From contig OX243811.1 in NCBI GenBank assembly GCA_945859605.1, forward strand, positions 38,150,892-38,214,891: a stretch of 64,000 nt of DNA. The letters are read 5' to 3'. Of this stretch, positions 1-40,540 are shown in pieces. Every line of letters begins with the position of its first letter. Position 1 is the stretch's first letter. The notes beneath the pieces were generated by a model that did no database searches, had not been told where the DNA came from, and saw only the letters and a program-made list of their open reading frames with translations. The DNA is from Lumbricus rubellus. Lineage: Eukaryota > Annelida > Clitellata > Crassiclitellata > Lumbricidae. A program made the translations under genes and the position numbers.

Positions 1-1288
1 ATAAATTCCAGATTTGTTTTACATGGTCGTTGGTTGCTTAACACCCTTGGGTATTGCACAGTTACGACAATATTAGCTATATTGACCTTTAGAAATGTTA
101 TCAACGTGAGCATCCAGCCGTTCATATTTGATCAATACAGTTGAATATTGTATCGTCATAAGTAAACGTGCTGTTGATGGCTGTGATAGATGCGGATATT
201 GTTCAAATTTGGTATTTCCAGAAGTCCAAAGAATTGATTTCATCAAAGTCATGGTTTTGATCGGTTGAAATCTGTCGTTATTTTTATAACGAGATGTTTA
301 GTCGGCAGAAGAATAGCCTATACTGTTTTGACAAAACGGTTTGATATTTGCAGCAGATGGGTGACTCAATGTTGCTGTGTGTAATCGAGACATTGTCTGG
401 ATCTAGACAATGACAGTGTGTGTGCTGTATGCTTCTGGAAGCTCAGGCAACAATCCAAAGTAGCACCTGGGACATGACTGAATATACCTGAAACAGTCTG
501 ACAAAAGAAGCATAATGATTAATTTGTGCAGATGTTGCTTTATTTGGGGAGGGGCTGGTGGCTTAATATTGTGTAGCGTTCTGTAATACTTGTTTTAAGA
601 TATATGGGCTACGAGGTATCATGCTGCGGTTGACAGTTGCCTATTAGTGGAACTTCATTTTGAAATAACAAATTTCATTAGTCTTCAGGAGTAAATTGAA
701 ATTTTTTTCAAGACTGTGTTTTGGTGTTCCGAAAGAAATCACGGGACTGTGACTGCTTAATTAGGCCTACCCTTGTAAGAAATCTACTGTGTTATTACAG
801 TGCATGATGTAATGATCAGCGCTGTTGTTGGATGGAGTGACAAGTAGTGGAAATTGACCAAGAATTCACTCAAATCTCCGGATGTATTTCACCAGTATTT
901 TAGTATCTGTTGATGGCTCCAGCAGGTTTCAAAATTCAGAATCTAGTGACTAACTGGTAACCCATTTGTATTTTTCTGTTCTAATTAACTTTTCACAATG
1001 TATGTAAACTCTATTATTTGAAGTACAGACACTACTTGATTTTTGTATGCCAATAATGACGATGATAACAATAAAGTTTGCTTTTTAAATCAATCTTTGT
1101 AATTATGTGTAATGCTTGGGAGCTGTTCTGTAAAGTTTTTGCAGTAAGCTTTGTAGATGCATATACACACATGTACTTAAACAATGCACACATGCACAAC
1201 ATTGCACATTCAATAAAAACACCACTAAATTGTCTTTGCAGAATTGTTCCTTACTAAGTTGAGTTTCTTCTCTGTTGTTGGTTTGCAG
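1..1288. other. Upstream intron or 5' flank of TANC, no gene seen
   Basis: No convincing exon, RNA gene or mobile element was recognised. The stretch is AT-rich and ends in a pyrimidine-rich acceptor (TTTGCAG at 1282-1288). It is probably intronic, because exon 1 is open at its 5' side. Confidence 0.5.
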
Positions 1289-29757
<28,469 letters not shown>

Positions 29758-32700
29758 AAATTAGATCAAATTTAGCGGAAGATTTAAAGAGGATTGACTC
29801 GTATGGATTATTGGATGCTCTGAGGATTGTTGTCAAATGATCGATCCATGTACGGCTGTGGATGATCAGCTGAGGATCATCGGATGATGATGATGATTCG
29901 CAGATGATCAAGTGAGGATTATGAGATGGTCATCTGAGGATTATTAGATGATGGTCTGGGCATTACCAGATGGATGATCATCCGAGAATAATCTCAGCAT
30001 GCTGTTTGCGATCGGAATTTCATTGTTGAGTCTTGCAAGCGGTAGAAACAGGTTCCTTGATGTCAGTTGTAGTGTTTACATTATAAATCGGAAGACCTCA
30101 TAATCCAAGAGTATGTGCTTTCAAGGGCTACAGTGTTAGAGGGACGGTGACAAACAAGCAATTACCCTTATCTCATCTATTGTTGCCAAAACTTGGCATA
30201 GTGCAAGATTTCTTGATGATCCAGATGATTGGAAAAATTGTGGATGATTCTAACACCAGGTGATTGACAGAAGTTTATATTTCAGCTCAAACCGTTGGCA
30301 GATAGATTATTATTTCATCATTTGAAAGAATTCTCAAACTTTTCTTCAAAACTTGCAGAACGATTTTGTTGCGATTTTGTCACGATTGTCTGTGAGCAGT
30401 TGGAGGGTAACTAGTCCTATGAACTGGGTCAACCTGAGTCAAAAAGTCTGCAATTGAATTAACTACATTGTTAAACTGTGTGACACTTTCTGATATTGAG
30501 CGGAAAGTTCTGCCAAATTTATTCTGTACTATTTAACGGACTACTACATGAATGGTTTTGAGTTTTCAGAGAGAGGTCAGTGTTCAGTGAGGAAAAGATA
30601 GCGAGTAATGCTAAGCCGAAGCTAATGAGTAGGCAATGAATTTGTAGATAAGATCAGGCGCTTTAGAGCAATGCTGATATTAAAGTTGGCTGAGACGAGT
30701 AAAGACGAAGCAAAAGTAGACAGTTCAAAAGCAAAGAGTAAACTAAATTAGGCAGTAAGAAGCAAATACTGAACAGCTGTGGGCAGTAACAAGCAAGTAC
30801 ACGAAGCGACTGTAGAATTTGTGTTTAATTGTAACATTTAAATCTATGTAAATTTATTAATTTCTATTTTGTTGCTGCAGTTTGCCGTAGGTAATCATTG
30901 TTGAGTTTGTTACCAAATAGTTGTCGCCATATTTTTCTTTTGCTCGATGTAACTTCAGCCGATGTGTTTTGAGGTGCTTGTTTTGCCATTGATTTAAGTG
31001 TTGATTCAGAGTTGAGAAAGTTAATATACACAGTGATATGTTTGTGTGGTGTCGAAATGCTAATTATTCGAATTCCAGTCCTCGTAATTCAATTGGAGCC
31101 TCAGATATTCAAGTGCTGTCCCAGTTGTTTGTCGGCCTCAAGTTTGAGTTAAGAATTGTTGTTCTTATTGAATGTTTGGTATTCAAATTGTAAAGATATA
31201 ATTTCAGTTTCTTGTTATCCTCGATTTTGAGTTAAAAGAGTTGAAGTACTGAGGTAATTTCTTGTTATACCTAGATTTAGATGGAAAACGGTGTCAGATA
31301 TTGACCTAGTTTTTGTTACTGGTGAAATTGGAGTTAAGAGAGTTGAAGTGGTGACCCAGCTTTTATCATGGTGGATTTGAGTTAAAAGATGACTTGTCCA
31401 GTTTTGCTAAGTGAAGAACATGGGCAAGTGGTTTGATGCTGGTCATGTTTAGCAAAGTATGTGGGTTCAAGCCTCCTCTGAGTCAATTAATGTGGATGGA
31501 CGGACCCTGGGCAAGTCCATTAGTCAAAGCTGTATAGTGTACAGCGCCTCAATTGTTATTTATTGCAGCTATGTCAATAGGATAGACTTGCTTTGCAGGA
31601 CTCTGCCATGCATTTTATCAAGTGTTTGGCATGCGATGAGTTAATGTCCTGACACAATTTCCTGTAATTTAATCAGGTCATGCCATTAACCTTTGCAATT
31701 CTGGAGAGTGTCCTGGTTAAGCATACATGCTTTGCCCATGCTTACCCATTTAGTTTGATGTGCTATCTAGATAATAGATATCATGTTAAAGTGGCAGATA
31801 TTGTACTAAAATTATCATGCTCTTCACTAGGTTTAAAGAAGTTACCATATGTGCTATCGCTAGTCTGATTTAACTTTTATTTAATGTATCAGTGTGTAAG
31901 AGTAGTTTTTAAGCAATTGACATTATGTAAACGCCACTTGCTTAACATGTTTAAAATGGTATTTTAACGTGTTTTCATGTATTTAACATGTGTGTTATTG
32001 CATTTAGCGTGTTGAAACTGGTGACGAACTTATGTTGTCGCAGATAGCAGGCAACGTATACTGGGTAACGTGTTGACATTTACCAGACGCTAGAGCTAGT
32101 AGTAGCCAGCTTTGTGATTAAGCTGTATTCTGCTACTGAAAATTATGCAGTTTTTGGTGTTGCGAGCAGGAGCTACCATCGTAAAACTACTGCAATACTT
32201 GTGCACCAAACCTATGTTAGAGTGCTGTCAAAGTGCTAGCATATGCAATAATGTGTACATTTGCTGTATATGCACTTCATATATATATATATTCTGAATG
32301 TACATTTATGTATTGTTATGTATTATGCATCTAGGTTGCAAACTGCAAGTTCATGCAGAAGTCATTGTTTATTTGTAGTCATAGCTTCTGTTGTTTTCCT
32401 GAGTGTGCAAGCATTTACTTCTCATTGATGCGCTGATCACAGGCTTGGCTGTTAGCGGTTGAAAATTGTTTTGTGCAAGCGGAAAAGTCAAGATGTTTCA
32501 TTTCTGTATTCGTGTTAAGAAGTGGGGGAAAAGTTGGATTGAGCGAGATGTCGATAATTGAAAATAAAGTTCTAGAAGAGTACGGAAATTTGTGATTTGT
32601 GTAATGTTTTTACTTTTCAGATTTTATTCTGGAAATTTGTGTAGTGCTATTATCATGAATGCGTCATTCAAAGGTCGTGTGTAGCAAAATCTGATTCCAG

Positions 32701-33522
32701 CAGAACTGTCCTCTGGGTTTTGGTTCATTCATTTATAGATGTCTTCAAAAATTAGCAGAGGTCAACCACATGTGGGTAATGGGAGCAAAAAATGAAGTGG
32801 GGGAACGCTTCATATTAGGCTTACAATTTTTTTTCTCAATTATTAATTTATTGTTATTACCGTAGGCCTACTACTGTACTACTGTACTATTTTCATTTGT
32901 CATTAGCTTTTATTTACAAGCCATTGAACACATACATGTATATAGGCTAAATATATCTGCGAAACTGCGAAAGGCTCCAGTAAGTAAGCAGCTGAAACTG
33001 TGAATCTTGAATTTTTTGTTTCCTCCCTGAAAAAAAGTGGGGGAACGGCGTTCCCCCGCGGAAAAAAGTGGGGGAACGGCGTTCCCCCCCACTACACCAC
33101 TGGTGTATACAAACAAACATTGCAACGGTGAGTATGGCGGGGAGGGGTCTCGACAAAATATGCGCACGTAAAATAAATGTCCAATTATGACGTCCTCATT
33201 AGCCTATGTATAGCTGTATTATCCTATAGTCATCTGATGACATTTTATGACATTATAATTAAATTCTGTTCAGGTCGAAACAGTAAACCATAAGAGTTAA
33301 CAAATTTTAGCTAGCAAATATATGACGTTTAACAAAATAAATAGATTCTGGTAAAATAAATGTTTTATAATTGTCTTGGGCTAATTAACTTTTGAAAAGG
33401 GGGTAGAGAAGACTTATTTTCTCGTACATACGCATGGGGTTACACAAAATGTACAAGTTGCAACAATTATATATAATCGTAATCTGAAAACTTTTATGGC
33501 ACCATTCAAAAGCCAAGACAGG
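29758..33522. other. TANC 3' UTR and intergenic region, no second gene seen
   Basis: Just after the TANC stop comes a degenerate 'gatgatcatctgaggattat'-like stretch (about 29800-30000). The rest is AT-rich with no coding signal. At 33035-33090 'agtgggggaacggcgttccccc' occurs as a near-tandem pair ending in 'cactacaccactg', which looks like one end of a hAT-like element (CAGTGGTGTAG on the opposite strand). Its other end was not found. Confidence 0.45.
32563..32568 (+). promoter_or_regulatory. Candidate poly(A) signal AATAAA downstream of TANC
   Basis: AATAAA is followed within about 30-50 bp by a GT/T-rich run ('tttgtgatttgtgtaatg'). If used, the TANC 3' UTR would be about 2.8 kb. There is no transcript evidence. 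Confidence 0.3.
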
Positions 33523-33672
33523 CAGTGGTGTAGCCAAGGGGGTTTGAGGGATGAACCCCCCATTGACTTAGGAAAAAACTTTTTTTAAGGTTATTTGTCC
33601 AATTATAATTATATAAGAAAAACAAGCATCTGGCAATTAAAAAAACCTCAAAAATTCCTGGCTATGGCACTG
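33523..33672. mobile_element. hAT-like MITE, 150 bp
   Basis: The left end CAGTGGTGTAGCCAAGG and the right end CCTGGCTATGGCACTG form an inverted repeat. The 8-bp flanks AAGACAGG and AAAGCAGG agree at six positions, as expected for an old 8-bp duplication. Non-coding. Confidence 0.65.
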
Positions 33673-34993
33673 AAAGCAGGTTACCAATAATTACAAGTGC
33701 TGCGTTGAGTCTGAGAGTACTCCGGTTGCCATAGGATCAAAGGGGGGCAGAATAGGAAGGTGGAACATCAGATGAGTCTGAGTATGAATTCTTGAAGTGT
33801 TAAGACCAGCTTAAGTGGAAAGCCCAAGGAGTGATGGATCGAGGAACCTGAGGATCAAAGATTATAGGCTAGGTGATTGACAATGATGGTGGAGAAACCA
33901 AAAATGTGCAGAATACGATTAGCCTATTGCAAAGATGTGGACGAAAATTGTAATGTAGCATAAAACAAACACAAGAAACAAATAATCATCTTGAAAAACT
34001 CGTTTTTCCACTCTCTGCCAATCACTATTTCACAACACCAGGTTCTTGTTCAGTTAAGCTAATGGGCCTATTTTTTTCATTAAAGCAAATATCAATAACC
34101 TCTTTGGTGCGTCTATATATTAAACGATCACTACTCGCACTCTGATAGTGCCAGTCCCAAGCCTCAAGAAATGAGAAGGGCGACGCTAACGATCTTTGAA
34201 GACCTGGTGCAAAACTCTGCGAAGCCTAAACGTTCACATAACCTTCAAATTCCATGTTCTAACCTTCCAAGAAAGGTCTTCGTTATTGCATTAATTATCG
34301 ATGTTTCATTGAGCGTTTGCATATGGAGCAAGGACAATTTATATAGAATCCTTGCATATGGAGTAATAAAGGATGCACTTACTTACATACTTTGTGATTA
34401 CATAGCGTCGTTAAACTGAAATATTGCACTAATAATAATTATTATATCTATGGCCATTGAATCTATATTTAGGTCTTCGGTGAAATGCAACAAAAAATCC
34501 CCTATTATTCTATGGTTATATTCGTCTATAATTCTATAACACACTAACACACTTAAGTTATCATTTTTGTTAACACCAGTTTAAGAAATAACCTACATTT
34601 GTCTCTCTGTCAAATTGCGAAACTGTTTAATGCTTTCAGCCGAAGCTCGAACTTGAAAACGAGCAACAGTATCTTTGAAAAGAATATAACATTTGCTCAA
34701 CACTGTAACAGAAGCAGGTCAACTGTATATTTGGTGAGCTTACCTTTACTTGTGATGTTTCATTTTCTTAAGTTGGAAGGACTTTGTTTTAGTCTAATTA
34801 TCTCTGTCTGTCTAACAACCGGTATTTTTGCGGTAGCTTTAGTTGTACGGAGCTGCCAGATAAAAAGCTTGGTGCTTATACGGCGTAAGATTCCTCCACG
34901 CAAAGCAGCTATAAGTAAGTTCCTTCAGAGTGAATGAACTTACTTATGCGACGGAAAGCTTTTAGCACTTTATGTCTTTATCTAATGACGATA

Positions 34994-35207
34994 GGCTTAG
35001 TTATAGTAAGCGGGTCCCTGTGTGTTGGTTAGGGTCAGGTTAGGCATCGTGATGGTCGGTTAGGGTCAGGTTAGGCATCGTGAGGGTCGGTTAGGATCAG
35101 GTTAGGTATCGTGAGGGTCGGTTAGGGTCAGATTAGGCATCGTGAGGGTCGGTTAGGGTTAGTGCAGTCATTCGTTAACATAGGGACCCGCTTACTATAA
35201 CTATGCC
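34994..35207. mobile_element. MITE with internal minisatellite, 8-bp target duplication
   Basis: Ends read 'ggcttagttatagtaagcgg' and, on the other strand from the right, 'ggcatagttatagtaagcgg', about 27 bp of inverted repeat. TGACGATA flanks both sides (34986-34993 and 35209-35216, with one extra base on the right). The interior is a short array of about 34-bp units containing 'ggttagggtcaggttaggca'. Duplication length suggests hAT or Mutator-like; no transposase is present. Confidence 0.7.
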
Positions 35208-35549
35208 TTGACGATACTTACCCTTACCTTACAGTGTTGCACATTTGAGAATGTGTTGCAAACATTTTGCAGTTTCCTGGTTGCACCTCTGCCTTTTGGT
35301 TGCACCTTTTGACTGGTTACACCTTTCAGCCGTTGTTTCCTACAAATCTTTTACTCTTTACTACATGTTCTTCTTCAACTTTTCCTCTTACTCTGGCGAT
35401 TATATGGATGAATCAGAATATTACAACTATGAATCTGATTTCGTATTGTATACAATTTTGTCAGGTTCAACGTTTACTACACATTCAGAAATCTACTTCT
35501 TTCCACTTCACTTTCCTCCAGTGGTCGTCCTGTGGTATTTTCTGTGGTC

Positions 35550-38500
35550 ATGGAAACCAGCTTCCATCACAACATTGATTCTCCACCTGAAGGTTATGTT
35601 TACGACGATGAGGAGCTGGCAGTTCAGCTGCTGGCTGAAGAACTTGCTTTCCAGTCACCTTTTGGGCACGATCAGCGTCAAGGAACAGCTCACTCAGAAT
35701 CACCACAGACTGTACCCGTGGCTTACAATACCCGCAGGGATCTGGAACTTGCGAAGATGTTGCAAGTCAGAGAAGACGCGCAATCTATGCGTGCGTCGAC
35801 TGCTGAGGACAGTCGCACCGATCTCGAATTGGCAAAGATGTTGCAGGGAGATGCGGACGAGGATATGGTGGTTGACTGTGCGGCTGAGGACAAGAAGTCT
35901 GACATTGAACTGGCAAAGCTGCTTCAACAGCAGGAAGATATCGCAGCCAGCGACTTCCTCATTGCTAAGCAGATGCAGGTACTGACTACGTTTGAAAACT
36001 CAGAGACTGACTGACTAAATTAAGATCAGGTCCTGGCTGAATTAGACTCATTTTGATTTGACTGAATTAAAGCGCAGCTAGGTTAAACAGCTCAAATTAG
36101 ACTTGGGTATTTACTAAAGCAAGCCTCATTATTGAACTGGCATCTATATCTGGCCATTTCTAGACATTAATTTTGAGTGTGAATATCCAGCAGAGCTCTA
36201 TCACTTTTGGACTATTGTACATGTTTGCACTTCTGCCGATGAATCAGCTCTGAACTCAAGCTAGGTTCATCACCACAAACTGACCAGTGCCTGGCTAAGC
36301 TAGTTGTGGCAGATAGCAACACAATTACCATATTTTGGCAATACTAATGAATTAGTTTAATCTTTGCATCATTTCTGTGGGCATTGATTTCTGAGTGACA
36401 GTTGATTCACCCACTTAGAATAGCTCTACTTGCAGGATTTCAAGTCAGCTGCAGCCGGTCTCTGTTGTCATATACTTTCGTCTTTGTTGGATTTGGATAC
36501 TCTGTACAAATGTAGATTCTCTTCCAGTGATGGTTTTAATGAATTTTGTATGACACTTTCAAGTCAAATAATGCAATAAGTTATATAAAGTGAGCTTTAT
36601 TAAATTGCCTGTTTAAAATGTGACTATAATTTATAGCATCTTTCTATATATACATAATATCTTTGGTTCTTGTGAGTAAGATAACCAATAGTACCATGGC
36701 ACCATCAAAATATGAAATAACTAGGATTAAACAAAGTTTTGCAATTTTGTACTTGGAAGGTGTTACACTGTAACTGGTTGCAGTCTGTCAACTGGATTGT
36801 TGAATAGAGGAAAATTATTATTATTATTACAAATTAATACTTTTATTAACATTTCTACCAATTATCTGCACATGTATGTATGTCTGAAGGCAACATGAAT
36901 GCAGGCAGGCACTTTATCTAATGCAAGGTAGTCAGGTACCCGCTCATAATATACTAGAGCAGCGGTTCCCAACCCGTGGCATGCGAGCCAAAAGTGGCCC
37001 GCCAGGCCTCAAAAAGTGGCCCTCATCTCTGAAAGGACCAACAACAATTATATATGAAAAATTGACAATTTGGACAGGATAGATCACATAATTATTTTCT
37101 ATTATAAATTACTTTATTTTGATGTCTATAAATAGCATCAAACATTGTATTTTGATTCAATCAAAACAATTTCATATGCTTTTAGTTAAATACATTTTAG
37201 CTTTGTGGCCCCCTATTGTCCTTCAACTAAGAACAAGTGGCCCTAAAGACAAAAAAGTTTGGGAACCACTGTACTAGAGTATCTGAGCAACATTTATTGA
37301 GTAGGAACCTTAAAAAGCCTGCTGATGATTTTGTAAATGAGGATTTTGATTTTCGTAGGAAGAGTTGGAGCAGGACGAAGCAGGGAGATGCGAAAGCTGT
37401 GGTCAGCAGCAGTGTCAGGATCATCCATACGGCACACATGGCCTCCGTCGTGAAAGTAGGAGAAGGCGTTGTGAGGCAGCCAATGCCAATAACAGAGATC
37501 CTGGCTACGACACCACTCATAATTCAATGGTTAGACTGGCCGAGTATTGGTTTGGTTTTCTTATCAGATCAATTTTTAAACTATTAGAATCTAAGCAGTC
37601 TAACATTTTTCTTAACTTATTAATTATCATTTGAAGTCGTTAATTAATATCGTTTCTGGCAAGCCGATTATCGGCTGTAGAACTTAAGATTTCAAACTGA
37701 TTATTGGTTTGTATTGGGCTTATATGAAATTGGCTATTCCAAGCTGATAAAGAACCTACGGGTTGTTAACCCAGGGATAACGATGATGATGATGAAACAA
37801 CTAAGATGGTGGCCACTGGGATTCATTGCATTTTCAGCGTTTTCGATGTTATAAGTTTTAACCCTTTCCAGCCGGAATTGTTTTGATACCTATCCTGTTA
37901 ATGGGGTCACGGGTGACCCCATCCGGCGGGAAAGAGTTAAGAGATTATGTAATTTATTTGCTGACAGTTACGGGTAATTTTATTTTCGTTTTCATTTTTG
38001 CCATATCAGAATGTTAAAATTTGACAAAATGCATAACAATGTTGCATTCAAAGTACTGCATCACAGTACCAATATCTGTTATACTATGGGTCAATGACCT
38101 CTTAAATATTACGGGGGGTGTGTAACCCAGCGTTGCTGCTACCATTTATTTGTTGTAATTTGTTTGTTTTCACGGCACCCTTTAAACGGATTTCTGATGC
38201 TCATTTAGCATCCATGCTACTTTTGCAGTTTTTTAATAAAAATTTGTTGCTAAATATTGCCATGTTATAATTGTTGTGCTACATTTGCTGTGTTGCAGTT
38301 GCTGTGTTGTGGTTGTTTTATGATCTACTCAGTTTACAACTGCATTTTTTGTACGACGTTGTCTAGCTCCATCAGATCTTCCAGTCGCCATTTGCATTAC
38401 CTGGAAGGGTGCTGGGAGGAGGACGCCAGTTTCGTCAAAACACCAACAGAGAAGATGATGACGACTCTGATGAAGACGATGATGAAGACGATGGCGAAGA

Positions 38501-40172
38501 CTATGAGGTATGTCATATCACAACCGTGGTGATTGGCCTGTTTTATCTTTTCTTATGTATTTAATATTATTTTGGGTTTAAGAAAAGTTCTTAGAGGTTT
38601 TGGACAAGAATCATCCATACATGACGGCTGATGATGATTTTGATATGCTGGATAAAGGCAGCAGTCGAAGAAGTGTACGTTGACAAAATTACCTTTTATT
38701 TCATTGGTCTTTTATTTTTAACTTGCAATTAGTAAGTTAATTGGGTGACAGGATTTTAAAGTATTTTTATATATTTAATTTAGTAAGTTAATTTTGTAAC
38801 AGAATTTTAAAATATTTTTAATGTAGAGTGTTATATATACCAGTGTATGCATGTGACAAACTAAAGACAAGAATTTGTCTGAATATCGCTTATTTTGTTC
38901 TATAGATAAATTATATGATATTTTGTACTAGTATGGTCAGGCTGCAAATAAGCATATAGTGATGCATTTTTCGACAGCTATTTTATCACTGGCACACCAA
39001 CCACCCTGATGTAAAGGATTTAGTTTAGCTCAATGTCATTTATCCAGGATTGAAATTTTGAGAGCACCTGTTTTGATGCTTCGAACATCATGTTTGTATT
39101 GTATTGGTATCCAGAACTTTACTTGTGCTTTTTGCGTATCTTATAAATAAGTTTTATAATGTAATTTTATTTAATTGATTATCAAGACGATTTTTGACTG
39201 GTTGACAAATTGGTTGAGTTGTTTTTTAGTCTTTGTTATTATTTAGTCTTTGTTGTCGTTTAGTCTTTGTTGGAGCTCGGTGAGTCAATAGGCGAGGCAC
39301 GACCACAAGGTCTCGCGCAAGATCAGATGAATGCCTTACCAACATGTCACTTCAACGCAAGCTCACACTCTACCGCAACGGCTGACGGCGAGAATCAATC
39401 TGATGCTAACGACTGTCACATCTGCTTTTGCGCCTTTTCCAACAACGACGTCCTGCGGACTCTTCCATGTCTCCACCGCTATCACCGCGACTGCATCGAT
39501 CAGTGGATACAGGTGAGTGATAATCGAGAAATGATTCAGGTAGAAGTAATTGCAGGTGAGCATATCCAGGTAGGATTGAACGCAGTGGAGAATTTTCATG
39601 TATGATTGGGTACAGGTGAGCAAATTCGGGTGGGATTGGATAGTGGTGGGTGAATGCAGATTAGATTGTTTACTGGTGGGTGAATACAGACAGAACAGCA
39701 AGTCGGAGGCAAACGGTGGTTTAAGATCCATGTAGATTTCAATTAACCTTTTCGCTACCCGAGGTAAAATGTTTTGTATACCAAGGTTATTATACAGACA
39801 GCGCAGCACCGTCGGATATATCCGGCGTCATAGGAATAGGATTTATTTCCTCCACCGGATATATCCGGCGTCATAGGTATTGAATGGGTTAAACTAATTG
39901 GTATTGCATCCAAGTGGAAAAAGAGCGCAAAAGTTGAATTGCATCCATCTGGTACTTGATTTTGGGGAGCAAATGGAATGTTCCACGGAGGTACGGAGTA
40001 AGGTTTTATTTTAACCAGAGTTAATGATAATTCAAATTTGCTGGCTGTGTACCTAAAAAGTGCTTTATGTAAAAGAATTAATGAGATTTATTTTCTTTTG
40101 TTTTTCCAGAGAAAGGCCATTTGTCCGATCTGTCGAGTTGAAATCAAAGATCATATCGGTGGTGGTCATTAA
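35550..40172 (+). CDS. RING-H2 E3 ubiquitin ligase with MIU/UIM-like helices, 6 exons, 376 aa
   Basis: Exons: 35550-35978 (first exon probably begins at 35522), 37359-37529, 38367-38507, 38597-38674, 39264-39512, 40110-40172, all joined in phase 0. Near the C-terminus residues C324, C327, C342, H344, H347, C350, C361 and C364 form a C3H2C3 RING-H2 finger, which should bind E2 enzymes. Just before it, 'SLLELGESIGEARPQGL' resembles the segment preceding the RING in RNF38/RNF44 and plant BIG BROTHER. The N-terminal half has repeated 'DLELAKMLQ'-type helices (about 22-30, 64-72, 91-99, 118-126) like ubiquitin-binding MIU/UIM motifs. Residues about 230-247 are a run of Asp/Glu. A Cys/Arg-rich piece with CESC lies near 154-182. 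ATG 35550 has G at -3 and +4, but the frame is open back to an acceptor, so an upstream coding exon is possible. The exon-4 acceptor (ends at 38596) is the least certain. Confidence 0.85.
36960..37271. mobile_element. hAT-like MITE, 312 bp, perfect 8-bp target duplication
   Basis: Left end CAGCGGTTCCCAACCC and right end TTTGGGAACCACTG form inverted repeats of the hAT/Charlie form. TACTAGAG occurs immediately on both sides (36952-36959 and 37272-37279). The interior mentions 'gtggccc' near both ends and encodes nothing. It sits in intron 1 of the RING gene, about 90 bp before exon 2. Confidence 0.88.
37858..37940. repeat. TTAACCCTTT palindrome in RING-gene intron
   Basis: It starts 'ttaaccctttccagccgg' and ends 'ccggcgggaaagagttaa', bounded by TTAA. 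A nested hairpin 'ggggtcacgggtgacccc' lies inside. Confidence 0.7.
39743..39892. repeat. TTAACC-bounded element with duplicated CCGGATATATCCGG
   Basis: It starts 'ttaaccttttcgctaccc' and ends 'ttgaatgggttaa'. Inside, 'ggatatatccggcgtcatag' occurs twice about 58 bp apart. The outer inverted repeat is weaker than in the other copies. Confidence 0.5.
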
Positions 40173-40540
40173 TCATCGCACCGATGCAATTCACGACCTT
40201 TAGTTGCTCTCACAACTTGTTACTTTCAGAGATGTTCCGTCCACAATTTTTGTAGCGTTCTGTTTGTGTTTTGTTTTGAGGTCTGGTGGTACACGGTCAA
40301 GACTTTGGACCAGCGTCTTCTTATCTTTCTGTATGCATTTGATTTGTTGAGCCGCATCTTTGTCCCGCATTTATTGTATAGAAAAAAATTGTTTCTTCCT
40401 AGTCGGAACGCCAAGCCACCACGGTGGTCATTCTTTCGCTGTGACGGTTTGAGTCTCATATGTGCCATCAAGTACCAATGAAAGTTTATAGGTTTCCAAT
40501 GTAATGCTGTTTTCAGATGTTGTAAATGTAAATTATGTTA

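Noticed and set aside
35030..35160. Telomere-like repeat (GGTTAGGG)
   Set aside because: The unit is about 34 bp and contains TTAGGG-like strings only in part. It is enclosed by inverted repeats, so it is a minisatellite inside a MITE.
35245..35985. 246-codon frame overlapping the first RING exon
   Set aside because: Its N-terminal part has no support and its C-terminal part is an out-of-frame reading of the exon that encodes the repeated LAKMLQ helices.
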